A stretch of 64,000 bases of DNA from Aphrocallistes beatrix (lineage: Eukaryota; Porifera; Hexactinellida; Sceptrulophora; Aphrocallistidae), in contig OY725490.1 in assembly GCA_963281255.1 (NCBI GenBank), positions 5,456,001 to 5,520,000 of the forward strand, written 5' to 3'. The position numbers and the translations under genes are program-made. Shown here piece by piece: positions 1 through 10,590 of the stretch. The notes beneath the pieces were generated by a model that was not told the DNA's origin, searched no databases, and worked only from the letters and a program-made list of their open reading frames with translations. Within the stretch, counting starts at the first letter, position 1. Every line of letters begins with the position of its first letter.

Positions 1-256
1 GACAGAAGGATGAGTTGTATTTATTCTAATATCGAAAGCCCTATGCCAACCCTCTACAGAATTATTCGTCCGTGGAAGAGCTCGTTCCACTCTTTCTCTG
101 ACGTTCCATAGTTCGATTGGAAATAAAGGGCGACGTCTTCTTCCATGCTGTTCTAAACCTATCCATGTCTTCTCAAAATAATGGAGAAAATCGCTTAAGT
201 CATCAACTAGCTCATCAGATTCTCATTGTAATAATAAGTAATAATCAAACCACATA

Positions 257-391
257 CTTTCGGCAAGATGTCCTTTCGGCAAGATGTCCTTTCGGCAAAA
301 TGTCCTTTCGGCGAGATGTCTTTCGGCACAATGTCCTTTCGGCAAGATGTCTTTCGGCAAAATGTCTTTCGGCAAGATGTCTTTCGGCAAG
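257..391. repeat. 15-16 bp minisatellite (CTTTCGGCAAGATGTC)
   Basis: About 8.5 head-to-tail copies of a unit such as CTTTCGGCAAGATGTC are visible. Some units are 16 bp and some 15 bp, with substitutions in the AAGATG part. The 15/16-bp alternation makes several frames look open on both strands, but those peptides are simple repeats and not genes. Confidence 0.95.
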
Positions 392-395
392 GTGG

Positions 396-1151
396 GCGGA
401 CACGCTTTAATATATTTATAGTTATTGAGTTTATGCGAAGGGGTGAAAATGGGGGGTTTTGTCCGATTTCTTTGCATATTAGACCATAACTTTTGAACGG
501 ATGCTATAAATTGGAAAGTTCTATCTTTCTAATAATCACCCTGAGTCCTACGTGACATTTACTATTCTAAAACACTCTCTTTCACCATTAAAGGGATAAA
601 TTAACACAAATGTGGACAAAATTCCCAACAAATTTCGAATTCCTCCTCTTCTGAAGCCTGTAGGGTGATGTTAAAGTGTAAATGAGGTGGTTTAATGATC
701 AAATAATTATTTTTTAGGACAAGCCGGTTCATTACTGAGATCGCCAAGTGAGTAGGACCAAAAGTTGAAAAATCGATCCACCCTAAATTGAACATACAGT
801 TAATTAATAAAATAACCGAAATAAATATATATTCTCAGAATAATTTAGAAGCATGCTCCCATCGTGTTTGTGAAGTAGTATTTTTGTTATTTAGTAACAG
901 AACAACCTAGATTTAGTTAATTTTCAACTGACCTACTGACTGAATCTGTACATGTATTAACTAAATCTTCAAAAATACTATATTAGTTTGGAAATATCCA
1001 TAAAAGATTAAATTCTAGATCGAGTTATGAGGTAATTTCGTATTACCTAATGTAGCTTGGTGATTCATTTTAGTAGTCAACTTTGCTTAATATACCTATT
1101 AGCTAAAAGAACAAATTTATTGTAATAAATTATATCCTATAGTAATAAACT
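396..1151. other. No gene seen; AT-rich DNA
   Basis: I find no recognisable coding sequence, RNA gene or terminal repeat here. The only open frames are short and have no family resemblance. Confidence 0.5.
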
Positions 1152-1189
1152 ATCCTTGCCATTAAAACTCGATTAATACTCGCTAAATA

Positions 1190-1254
1190 AATCAGTATTT
1201 TAACTATTTGTTTGGAGAATTTTAGGTTGTACGAATACTTTTGTTCAGTGTATA
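1190..1254. mobile_element. Tc1-like MITE end fragment
   Basis: The sequence GTACGAATACTTTTGTTCAG followed by TGTA resembles the inner TIR of the longer MITEs at 52744-53213 and 60083-60565. Only one end is present. It lies inside family A copy 1. Confidence 0.45.
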
Positions 1255-1258
1255 TATA

Positions 1259-1488
1259 CAGGGTGTCTCAAAATGTCTGTGACAACCAATTTTACAATAT
1301 TATTTACGAGACAAATGGAATATATGATCCATTATTGCAAATACATTGAGAAATACAGGCCATTAGAATGCAAAATAATTAAGATAATCCTCTCTATTTT
1401 TGATTAAAATGAGGTATCGGATGTTCGATATATTTATCTATGTATAATACATTAGCAAAATTCGTTACAGAACTTTTGAGACACCCTG
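1259..1488. mobile_element. Mariner-type MITE, 230 bp
   Basis: A 15-bp terminal inverted repeat (CAGGGTGTCTCAAAA) opens the element, and its reverse complement closes it at 1474-1488. The interior matches the longer copy at 9903-10493, including the phrase GAGGTATCGGATGTTCGAT, so this looks like an internally deleted derivative of that family. It carries no coding capacity. Confidence 0.8.
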
Positions 1489-1781
1489 CATATATATCTG
1501 TAACGAATTGATTGAAGAAATTGCTATGCACAGAGAGCTGATTTTTGGCATGTGGGAGTCTTTTGACTATGGTTCTACTAAGTTCTGACCTCAGACGAAA
1601 ATGTCGACTCATAATGGAATTATGACGTCATTTTCACCTTTTTATAACTAGAAATTTCGTTTTTCGACTATAACTCAGCTATTTTCGGTGATAGAGGTTG
1701 AAATTTAATTGAATATGTATATTAGTAATTCCCATATATGATGACTCATCACTGTTATGACGTCATCATTAAGCCCACCAA

Positions 1782-2455
1782 ACACGATGCAACTTTGTTG
1801 CATGCAAATGTTGCATGCAACAAAATTGCATCGTGTATGTTAAAATTTCATGCAACAAAGGTTGCATGCAACATTGTTGCATCGTGTATGGTAGTATTTT
1901 GCATGCAACATTTGTTGCATCGTGTATGGTAGTATTTTGCATGCAACAAATGTTGCATGAAACAAAGTTGCATCGTGTATGTCGAGTATTGCATGCAACA
2001 TGCTGCATGGAAATAGAACATGTTCTATTTTCATGCAACATTCTGTATTAAAAGTATATTAATTATTACGATAACGATGACGATAAGCATGATCAAAAAT
2101 ACGATAAAGCCATTAAAATAGACAATAGAAAGTCTGCTTGCTTTTCTTGATTGCTTTCTCAAAAGGGCGAGGGCAATGACAGGTACGACGATTAGTTTTT
2201 TACCATTATGTAAAAATGCAGAATAAATTTGATGTAATTAGTTCAATTTAAACAAAAGATTCCACAAATAGGTATATAGGATCAAAATTATTAAATAAGC
2301 ACAAAATTTAGGCAACAATATTGCATGCAACAATGCTCCTCGAAAAAGTGTTGCATACAACATTGTTGCAAGCAACATGTTGCATCGTGTGAATTGAAAG
2401 GTTGCATACAACTTTTTTGCGTGCAACATTTGCATGCAACAAAGTTGCATCGTGT
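1782..2455. mobile_element. Element E: 33-bp perfect TIRs, GTTGCATGCAAC-rich
   Basis: The first 33 bp (starting ACACGATGCAACTTTGTTGC) are the exact reverse complement of the last 33 bp. The subterminal zones (1782-2040 and 2320-2455) are packed with variants of the palindrome GTTGCATGCAAC, alternating with CATCGTGTATG. The centre (2050-2310) is unique AT-rich DNA. The element interrupts family A copy 1. I could not identify a clean target duplication, so the superfamily is open. Repeat-derived open frames over both arms are not genes. Confidence 0.8.
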
Positions 2456-2628
2456 ATAAATAAATTTAAAAATTGGCAAATTGTGATTTTTCTAGTGATA
2501 TCGAATTTAACGCTAAGACAGGCGTATTTAGAGATGTGCTCACCATTATTATTAATCAATGTGAGCCCAGGCCGGCGGACACAAAGTTTCCACTAGTCGC
2601 GGAGCACAAGCTGGCGAAGCGCGCTTGT

Positions 2629-3085
2629 GAAATATAATTCGGGAATTATTATAGACTAATATACTTTTACGCCATGGATAATAGATAGCCTTGATAATTT
2701 TCACTATCAACTACCCTTCTGTTTTATTTTTTGGCTTCGCCTTTATAAAGAATTTGAATATTATCTATAGAACTATGCCTAATTAGTATCAGATTTTTCT
2801 GAATTATCAAAAGCCAAAGAGGTCAGAAATTTAAATCTATCTAAAATATGCCTTCCGCGTAACAATATGAAGATTTATCATTTTATCGTTTTCAAACCTT
2901 TTTATAGGAAATCTAATAGCCTTATTTTTAAACAATCTACAGCATTCTTTGATATATATGGTGATGTTTATTTGGATTTTTTGACTAATACTTTACTTTT
3001 AATAATTATATCTACCATTTAATTTTATATAATTACGTAAATAATATAATATGTATCTGGACTGTTGAATGTTTCTTTCTTTTAG
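2629..3085 (+). other. Intron end upstream of the PCCA exon
   Basis: No element or gene is recognisable up to the pyrimidine-rich tract and AG at 3070-3085, which I read as the 3' splice site of the PCCA terminal exon. An in-frame TAG at 3083-3085 rules out translation continuing upstream without splicing. Confidence 0.6.
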
Positions 3086-4540
3086 ATTAGACAAAATTAC
3101 ATTTTATCGAAAAATGAGGCTTTCAACAGCTTTGGAGATGACAGGTTATTAATCGAGAAATATTTTCCTAATTCACGTCATATCGAAATTCAAATATTAG
3201 CTGATAGAAGCGGAAAAACTGTTTCTCTGAATGAGCGTGAATGCTCAATACAAAGGAGAAATCAAAAACTAATTGAAGAGGCCCCTTCTAGTATAGTAGA
3301 TTCTGATTTTAGACAATTGATATCAAAACAAGCAATTTTATTAGCTAAAGCTGTAAATTATGAATCTGCAGGTACTGTTGAGTTCCTAGTTGATAGCTCC
3401 AAAAAATTTTTCTTTTTGGAAATGAACACAAGGTTACAAGTTGAACATCCTGTTACAGAATTCACGACAGAAATTGACATTGTTCGAGAAATGATTTTAA
3501 TAGCTTCTGGAAGGGATTTATCATTTGATCAATCTCAAGTAAATATTAATGGTTGGGCGATAGAGTCAAGGATTTATGCAGAAGATCCGAACTCTTTTAT
3601 GCCATCGAATGGGATTATTACTCAATATTCCGAACCAAAAGATAATATAGATTACATTCGTGTTGATAGCGGTTTTTCGAAAGGATCAGATATATCTATC
3701 CATTATGATCCACTCATATCTAAATTGATAACATTTGGAAATGATCGAAATGAAGCTATATCTACCATGTTAAATGCATTAGATCAATATAACATTATGG
3801 GTGTCAAAACGAATATCCCACTTATTAAAAGAATTTTGTCAAATCATCGGTTCTCTCTCGGTGATATCAACACAAATTTTATCAATGAAGAATTTAAATC
3901 TGACAATAAACCACCTATAGACTGGCAAGAATGGAATATTATGGCTTTTGGTGCTTCTTTAATACATCTCGTTCTAAAAAATCGAAACTATTTGGATAAA
4001 TTTTCTTTATTTTGTGATAAAAGAGATAAACTTTATGTTGAAGAAAATTCCCGAAGTACTATATACGATATTGTTCAAAAAGATCCTTATTACGAGACCT
4101 ATTTGGGAGGATCACATATATCTGGTGAGATCGAATGGACGCCATCATGTTCTGTATTGTTAATAAAAGGATCAAGTTTTGATCGCAAATTTTATACGAA
4201 TGTAAATAACAAACACAAAATTGGTGTTTCACTTGATGGTGATACTAAATATTTTTCTGTCTATAGTTACTTAGAGAAAACTTATTTAGAATATATGACA
4301 GAAAAAAAAGATATATCTAGTCCATATATTCTAAATGCTCCAATGCCTGGTATTATTAAAAATTTATTTGTTGTACCTGGTGACTCTGTTGAAATTGGAA
4401 CAAATTTAATTATTATCGAAGCTATGAAAATGCAAAACATAATTACATCCCCGATTAAAGCAAAGGTTAGAGAGATTCGTATCAAGAATGGTGCTAATGT
4501 TGATGAGGGGGATTGCTTGATAGAATTTTATTCTGATTAA
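3086..4540 (+). CDS. PCCA: Propionyl-CoA carboxylase alpha chain, 3'-terminal exon
   Basis: This exon encodes about 484 residues, roughly the C-terminal two-thirds of a 700-730 residue mitochondrial PCCA, and ends at TAA 4538-4540. PCCA carries the biotin carboxylase and biotin carrier functions that, with PCCB, make methylmalonyl-CoA from propionyl-CoA. In order the exon shows the end of the ATP-grasp region (FGDDRLLIEK, NERECSIQRRNQK), the biotin carboxylase signature FLEMNTRLQVEHPVTE, the carboxylase C-terminal part (RIYAEDP, VDSG..GSDISIHYDPLISK), a BT-type linker, and a biotinyl domain with EAMKMQN. The biotin-accepting lysine is codon 4427-4429. GSDIS.YDP..SKLIT and EAMKMQN are closer to PCCA than to MCCC1 or ACC, as I recall these families. 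The frame is unbroken. It begins after a pyrimidine tract and AG at 3085, because an in-frame TAG sits directly upstream. N-terminal exons must lie before the window or within the repeat-filled DNA upstream. Such a long uninterrupted exon is notable because the vertebrate gene is split into many exons over this region. Confidence 0.95.
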   Translation: MRQNYILSKNEAFNSFGDDRLLIEKYFPNSRHIEIQILADRSGKTVSLNERECSIQRRNQKLIEEAPSSIVDSDFRQLISKQAILLAKAVNYESAGTVEFLVDSSKKFFFLEMNTRLQVEHPVTEFTTEIDIVREMILIASGRDLSFDQSQVNINGWAIESRIYAEDPNSFMPSNGIITQYSEPKDNIDYIRVDSGFSKGSDISIHYDPLISKLITFGNDRNEAISTMLNALDQYNIMGVKTNIPLIKRILSNHRFSLGDINTNFINEEFKSDNKPPIDWQEWNIMAFGASLIHLVLKNRNYLDKFSLFCDKRDKLYVEENSRSTIYDIVQKDPYYETYLGGSHISGEIEWTPSCSVLLIKGSSFDRKFYTNVNNKHKIGVSLDGDTKYFSVYSYLEKTYLEYMTEKKDISSPYILNAPMPGIIKNLFVVPGDSVEIGTNLIIIEAMKMQNIITSPIKAKVREIRIKNGANVDEGDCLIEFYSD

Positions 4541-5308
4541 TCGAATGAGCTTTAACAAATTTTTAGGTATGGATATTAATATTATCATTATACATTGGTC
4601 AAACGTATAGTATGCTTTTAGGAAAAAAATAAAATTTTGTCTCCTGGACTCCATATAGTGGGAGCAGGGAGTATTTTCCACTTTTAGATATTTTCTATAA
4701 AAAAGGTCCAACATTTGTTGTCTATGCTCCTGGAATCAAATTTTAATGTTTCAATATAATGATCTTGATACAGTAACTAGTACATATTCAGTTAGAGAGA
4801 AGTACTTGTATTATTGTATCCAATGATAAAAAGCAAATAAAGTAATTATAATATACTTCACCACTATGTCTAACTAGACTCCAATATCTCTTTGTAACTC
4901 ATTTTGACGTTCTAAAATAATCTCACATTTCTATTGAGTAATGACTTCAATACCTGCTCATAATCCGATTGTAGCTTATTATGTCCTCTATAGAAGACAT
5001 TTGACATTATAAAGATTAATAAACTTTAAGGTTTTCAAAATCAGTGTAGTATAGCGTAGTATCACAGCAAAGCCTCGAAATTGTAAGGTTTAATTAATTG
5101 AAACCTTAATTATAGAAATTTTAGGAATACGTAGCTTCTGAAAGCCTAACAAATTGGGTACTACTTTTGAACCTATTCCTATTTGAAGGTCTTCCGAATT
5201 CATCCTATTTTAGGATGTTTTCGAACTTATTCTTGTTCCAAATTTGGACTTATTCTTGCGAACGCTGTTAACAGCTGCCAATTTGCTGATAACATAAATT
5301 AAATGATG
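4541..5308. other. 3' flank of PCCA; nothing else seen
   Basis: This holds the presumed 3' untranslated region and then AT-rich DNA. I see no ORF or repeat that I can place. Confidence 0.5.
4628..4633 (+). other. Candidate poly(A) signal for PCCA
   Basis: AATAAA lies 88 bp after the PCCA stop codon. A second AATAAA is at 4836-4841. Either could serve, and the sequence does not decide between them. Confidence 0.5.
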
Positions 5309-6251
5309 CATAGCCCTCTGTATATAAGGCCTGCCATCTAAATCTCAAAAATGGACCAGGGATGCGGTCGAAGATGGTTGATCTAATGCATGATCTGCCT
5401 AAAATCATTAACGACACAGAATAGAGCTTCATAATGTATTATCAGCATATATAAATATGGTGTCAAAGTACCCATATCTGTTGTTAAAATTTAGAATTAG
5501 TCATCTCATAATTGCGTAATAGGTTTATTTGGGACAAATTAAGTGATTTTCAGACCGTTAAGGGCACTTCTAAGTGTTTTTATTATAATTTATTTCGTAT
5601 TGAACTGAGTTAGCTGAATTTGATCTTATTTGATAGCCAATGGACTACTTCCTATAAAGCCATAATCTAATTTCCAACTCTAGATTCAATGCTTTACGAG
5701 TTATTAGACATTTTATCACTTTGGTCACATTTGGTAATTTGTCTAATAATTCAACTCTTGAATCCAGGCGTGGAAATTATATTATTGCTTTATAGGAGGT
5801 ACAATATTGGTTATCAAATATGATCAAATTTGAATGCATAGTTATTGTGGTTTTCAAGATGTGACCTCAAATGAGCAAACTGCGTTTCCATTGCACCGCT
5901 GGAATGTAGCAACATTCCATTGAAAAAACTACCAACCCACCAACCCATTTACAGCTCAGTTCTATGCGAAAGAAATTATATTAAAAACAGAAGTGCCCTT
6001 AAATGGCCTCTGAAAATCACAAAATTTGTCCCAAATATAACCTATGGTGCAATCATGTGATAACCAATTTAAATTTTAACAACGGATATGAGTATTTTGA
6101 CACTATTTATATATGCTGGTAATACATTCCGAAGCTCTATTCTATGTCATTAATGATTTTGGCAGATCATGTATTAGTTCAACCATCTTCAACCGCATCC
6201 CTGGTCGATTTTTGAGATTTAAATGGCATGCCTTATATACAGAGGTCTATG
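5309..6251. mobile_element. Family B palindromic P-type MITE (copy B4), diverged
   Basis: The ends CATAGCCCTCTG and CAGAGGTCTATG enclose two arms of about 450 bp that are imperfect reverse complements. The blocks CAGCATATATAAATATGG and GGATGCGGTCGAAGATGG occur at one end and reversed at the other. The flanks AATGATG and AATGACG are a 6/7 match, consistent with an old 7-bp target duplication. It has no coding capacity and is the most diverged of the complete copies. Confidence 0.75.
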
Positions 6252-7841
6252 AATGACGTTATTTAGCTGTTAATAGTAGCTAAGTTGTTGTTTTAGCAAT
6301 TCTGCAATGCAGAAACAACCAAGGCTGTGAATAAGATTATTAGTATGCAAAGCTTTGCAGTTAACAGCGTATATTAAAACATGACACTACTAATACAAAA
6401 ATATTTAACTACTTAATTAAGTCATATTCAAATTATACTAAAAAGGGATAATTAATGAAGACGAATACACTCTTCAAATGTTATGATCCGAGACATTAAA
6501 GTTGGACATAGTAGTTGAATAATTCAATAATTACTCAATTCAATGAATAAAACTCAATCAGTGCGATTAGAGATAATTTATTAACATCATGTATAATAGT
6601 TAAAATGGACAGGTGAACAGATGGTAAAGTGGACATATACACTACCCATTCAAAAGCATTCGACCACAACGAAAACCTCTATTTTAATAGTATTAAAGTA
6701 GGCCTATTCTTAAAGGAACTCAAACTATATAAAATACTATATTTTGACTTCATCTTCTTGATCTACATGTAATCACTCATATTTGAGACTGTTAATCAAA
6801 TTACTAACCCCAGAGTTTAATAATACCAAACTTCGATAAATGATGCGAGAATACATATTCAACTCCCCTGTTACTCGGAGGCACGCCACACATAGAAAAA
6901 GAATTTTTGAAGTCGCAGAAAATTGTTTCCATTAGTGCGCCCCATTGGATCATGTGGTAACAAGACGGCCAGCGCGTGTAATGAACCAAACGAAAAGTCT
7001 GTACAACAGAATGAAAAAGTGGCAGGCGGGTGAAACGAACTATTCTTTACTGTAATTACAAGTTCCTTTACTCTTCAAACAATCCCTTATTACCAGCTTA
7101 ATTTTGTGAGCAAGATAACCATACATATAAATACCTTTTGTCATGCTTTAAGGGGGAAAGGACTCAAGAGATTCTATGTATCAACTTGACCACAATCATC
7201 GCTAGGCCGTTCACGGTTAAAGCATCTCCAATCTGTGAGTCTATCACATCCTGTAAAATCATGGGTGACCAGGGCGTTTTGTAGGGGGACCAATAGCATA
7301 GGGTTTGGGGAGCTGTAATCCTTCCAGTGGGATCTAAGTGCAAAGCCTCTGGAAACTGAAAAGTGAACTTTGCAATATCAGCACTCTAAACAAGTATAAA
7401 AATTTAATCCGAGAGACCAATAGTGCAGCTCCAGCAAGACTTAGCACCCAAAATATGACTATAGTAATACATCGGGATTACTCAATTTATGTAAACTAAT
7501 AATATACTAGTTACATTCTTATGTTAAAAATACAAAAAACGAGTTCTACAAATTAAAATTGCCTTATATTTGCTGTTGAGAACTTGCTTATATCTTAAAA
7601 TAAAATATTTTTTAAAAGTGTGAAAATATGTTATACTTAGTATACACATGTAGTAACTCATAGAAAACTCACATTATTACTTTCAACGTGCGAAAATCGG
7701 ATTGTACAGATTCAGATACCCTATAATGGCGGTTGAGAACTCGCTTTAGCAAACGATAATGATTTCTATATATATCTCCAAACATGCTTTGCAGTGGAGG
7801 TGTTAAAATATGAATAATTCTTTAATATTAAAACTCGATTA
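6252..7841. other. Mostly unassigned DNA with a Tc1-like fragment
   Basis: At about 6648-6730 the sequence TACACTACCCATTCAAAAG and its downstream block resemble the left end of the MITE at 60083-60565, but no right end is present. A stray partial family A start lies at 7822-7840. In the rest I see no gene or repeat I can support. Confidence 0.4.
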
Positions 7842-8124
7842 TCCTAACTATTAAAACTCGATTAATGTGTCTGTATGTGTTTATGTGTATAATACAATTA
7901 TCATAAAAAAATGATGACTCATCACTGTAATGACGTCATCATTACTCATCAAATTTTATAAAATGACAAATTTGGTGTTTCTTCATGCCATATCGGTTAT
8001 AACAGTAGGACAGACATATTTAGAGATATTATCTCCCTTATAATTAATCAATGTGACCCCAGGCGCCTCCGGCGGACACATTGTCCACCAACCGCCCAGC
8101 GCAAGTAAGCAAAACGCGCTTGTA
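7842..8124 (+). mobile_element. Family A copy 2a, internally deleted
   Basis: It begins TCCTAACTATTAAAACTCG and ends at the palindromic GC-rich terminus CGCGCTTGT. Compared with full copies it lacks the part between the 5' microsatellite and the ATGATGACTCATCAC block. It meets the next copy tail to tail across TATATATATATA. Confidence 0.8.
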
Positions 8125-8331
8125 TATATATATACAAACTCGCTTCGCTTGCTTGCGCTGAGCGGCTGGCGGACACTGTGTCCACCAGAGGCGCCCTTTG
8201 GGCACCTGGAGTCACATTGATTAATTATAAGGGAGATACCATCCCTAAATACATATATCCTATTGTTATAATCAAAATCCCACGGGAAAATCACAAAATT
8301 TGTCAATTTTTAAATTTTGAAGCGTAATGAC

Positions 8332-8784
8332 CAGGGGTGTATTGTAGGGGGAGCGTGGGGGAGCAGCGCTCCCCCACTACAAATTCAAGGGGGAGCGGTG
8401 CTCCCTCACTACAAATTTAAGGTGGATCGGCGCTCCCTCACTTTAACTTGACGATTGTTATTACCTATAGAATCGTTTGGCAAGAATGGATTGCGGAGTC
8501 GACTGTTTTATAATGTACTGAAAGCATACATGCCAACTTCTGCATGCAAAATAACGGGACATAAGTAGTATCATAATTCTGCCTCGGTGTGTCGAAGTTT
8601 GAAAGATAAAACATCTGCACCGAAGAAGGACAACATTATTTGGAAGTATTTTTAGTTTATGTTTCTCGTAATGTGGATTACAAAGTGTTTCGGTGTTAGA
8701 AAAGTATCTTCGTTTTACCAATTTTTGCTTAATATATTCTTTTATAAGCGCTCCCCCAAAAGAAATTTGAGCACTACACCCCTG
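8332..8784. mobile_element. hAT-type MITE, 453 bp, exact 8-bp TSD
   Basis: The ends are CAGGGGTGTA and TACACCCCTG, flanked on both sides by GTAATGAC (8324-8331 and 8785-8792). The 8-bp duplication and CAGGG-type ends are the hAT signature. The left part holds three degenerate copies of a GC-rich unit around GGGGGAGCGGTGCTCCCTCA. No transposase is present. Confidence 0.9.
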
Positions 8785-8841
8785 GTAATGACGACGTCAT
8801 AACAGGGTGATGAGTCATCATTTTTTGATGATAGTTGTAAC

Positions 8842-9033
8842 TAAGGAATTATCTAGGAGCGCGAGACGTTCCTTTAGGCGTATGATTTTAAGCATCAAAG
8901 TGTTTAGGAGCGTGAAAATCCAGATAAATACACAATTTTCCCAATATTATAATGTTATTTATCGATTTAGGCGTATGAAAATTTAGAAATTTTAGAATAG
9001 GAGCATATCTCTGAAAGGCTGTATAATACCCTG
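8842..9033. mobile_element. hAT-like MITE, 192 bp, exact 8-bp TSD
   Basis: The sequence GTTGTAAC flanks the insert at 8834-8841 and 9034-9041. The ends TAAGGAATTAT and ATAATACCCTG are only partly complementary. The phrase AGGCGTATGA occurs twice inside. Removing the insert restores the family A sequence, which supports the boundaries. Confidence 0.7.
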
Positions 9034-9064
9034 GTTGTAACATATGTGAGATATATTAATATCA

Positions 9065-9612
9065 TCCTTACTATTAAAACTCGATTAATGTTTGTATATA
9101 TATATATATATCTTTAACGAATTGATTGAAGAAACTGTCAGGCCCAGAAAGCTGATTTTTGGCATTTGTGAGTGTTTTGGCTATGGCTCCAGTAAACTCT
9201 GAGCTCAGACCAAAATGTTGACTCATCATGGAATTATGACGTCATTTTCACATTTTAAAAAGTTAAGCAATACAGTTATTCGAGCATACTCAGCCATTAT
9301 AGGAGATAGAAGGCTGAAATTTTAATAGAATCTGTATACTAACATATCTCACATATGATGCAACTATCATCAAAGAATGATGACTCATCACTTTGTTATG
9401 ACGTCATCATTACTCATCAACATTTTAAATTGAATTGATAAATTTGGTGATTTTTCGTGCGAAATAGATTATAACAGTAGGACAAACTTATTTAGAGATG
9501 TTATCCCCCGTATAATTAACCAATGTGACTCCAGGCGACCGAAGGGAGCCTCCGGCGGACAAAAGTGTCCGCCAGCCGCGCAGCGCAAGCAAGCAAGCGA
9601 AGCGCGCTTGTA
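9065..9612 (+). mobile_element. Family A copy 3, full length (about 548 bp)
   Basis: It begins TCCTTACTATTAAAACTCG, carries a (TA)n tract, then CGAATTGATTGAAGAAACTG, and ends with the GCGCAGCGCAAGCAAGC palindromic terminus and CTTGTA. It contains a TGACGTCA site near 9237, an ATGACTCAT site followed by a second TGACGTCA near 9400, and the GTGTCCGCC hairpin. No ORF. Confidence 0.9.
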
Positions 9613-9895
9613 TTCTATTAAAATTTCAGCCTTCTATTACTTAAAATGACTGAGTTATGGTCGAAAAACTGAAAATTATAATTATAAAAAAAGGTGACAA
9701 TGACGTGATAATTCCATGATGAGTCGACATTTTCATCTGAGCTCAGAACTTAGTGGGGCCATAGCCAAAAGATCCCCACATGCCAAAAATCTGCTTTCTG
9801 TGACTGGCAGTTTTTTCAATTAACTCGTTACAGATATATATATATATATACATACACACATATATAAACATTAATCGAGTTATAATAGAAAGGAT
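9613..9895 (-). mobile_element. Family A copy 3b, inverted 5' half
   Basis: It runs from TTCTATTAAAATTTCAGCC to the reversed 5' start ACATTAATCGAG and AAGGATA. It sits tail to tail with copy 3 and lacks the 3' half. Confidence 0.85.
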
Positions 9896-9902
9896 ATATA
9901 TA

Positions 9903-10493
9903 GGGTGTCTCAAAAGTTCTGCAACAACCAATTTACTTTGTTAATTTGACTAAGATCACTTGATTGTATTCCAAATTAGCCCCCATAAATGAAATCTAGC
10001 ACCCTTCTAGCATAGAAATGAGCCCAACTCATTACGCAAAAAAGATTCTTATAAAATTTTATATAATTACATACTAATTACTCAAAAATTTCGAGTTCAA
10101 AAGTGTTAAGTTTGAAGATCACTATTTTTCTAATGAAATATTGCATCAATCACTTCTATATTCTGTAATTGATTCATAATACTAAGATAATATTATTACT
10201 TTTGATTTATGTAGTAGTAATCTTCGATAAGAACGAGTCTTTTTAAAGTATAGCCATAAAATGTAGTTGGGATGTGGGATTTTTTATTGAGTTAAAAATA
10301 TTCTTTAAGAGACAATGAAATATATGATCCATCATTGCAAATAAATTGAGAAATACAGGCGATTGGAAAGCCAAATAATTAAGATTATCCTCACTATTTT
10401 TGATTAAAATGAGGTATCGGATGTTCGATCTATTTATCTATGTATGTGTATAATACATTAGCAAAATTTGTTGCAGAACTTTGGAGACACCAT
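9903..10493. mobile_element. Mariner-type MITE, long form (about 590 bp)
   Basis: The ends GGGTGTCTCAAAAGTTCTGC and GTTGCAGAACTTTGGAGACA match the MITE at 1259-1488. The right 170 bp are closely similar between the two copies. The extra 360 bp on the left show that the shorter copy is a deletion derivative. No transposase frame is present. Confidence 0.75.
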
Positions 10494-10499
10494 GTATAT

Positions 10500-10590
10500 A
10501 CATATATATATATATGTAACCAATTGAATAAACTATCAGTCACAGAATGCTGATTTTTGGCATGTGGGAGTTTTTTGTCTATGGCTCTAC
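10500..10590 (+). mobile_element. Family A 5' fragment, split by B1
   Basis: The (TA)n tract, TGTAACCAATTGAATAAAC and CTGATTTTTGGCATGTGGGA are family A sequence. The copy resumes after B1 at 11657 with GCTCTACTAGTTTCAGATC and fades out near 11700. Confidence 0.75.

Larger units (their letters stand above)
1152..2628 (+). mobile_element. Family A (Helitron-like) copy 1, heavily nested
   Basis: The 5' end (TCCTTGCCATTAAAACTCG) is at 1152. The internal part resumes at about 1489 with CTGTAACGAATTGATTGAAG and runs to 1781. The 3' end (GCGAAGCGCGCTTGT) finishes near 2628. The copy is split by a Tc1-like tail, a mariner-type MITE and a 33-bp-TIR element. Intact copies elsewhere are about 550 bp, so most of this span is insertions. 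Family A starts with TC, has a TA-rich microsatellite near its 5' end and a palindromic 3' end (AAGCGCGCTT). That suggests a non-autonomous Helitron/Helentron-type element, but the class is inferred. Confidence 0.7.
8133..9062 (-). mobile_element. Family A copy 2b, inverted, with two hAT MITE insertions
   Basis: It starts with the reversed 3' terminus (CTCGCTTCGCTTGCTTGCGC) and proceeds in reverse orientation to ATATGTGAGATATATTAATA. Two hAT-type MITEs interrupt it at 8332-8784 and 8842-9033, each flanked by an exact 8-bp duplication. The 5' half of family A is missing. Confidence 0.8.

Noticed and set aside
257-391. Possible CRISPR array
   Set aside because: Units are directly adjacent with no spacers, and the genome is eukaryotic.
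117-489. Overlapping open frames on both strands over the 5' minisatellite
   Set aside because: They are translations of the 15-16 bp tandem repeat with no independent coding support.
1738-2596. Six or more open frames with repeated MQ/CCMQ/ATNVACN words
   Set aside because: All come from the GTTGCATGCAAC repeats of element E read in different frames.
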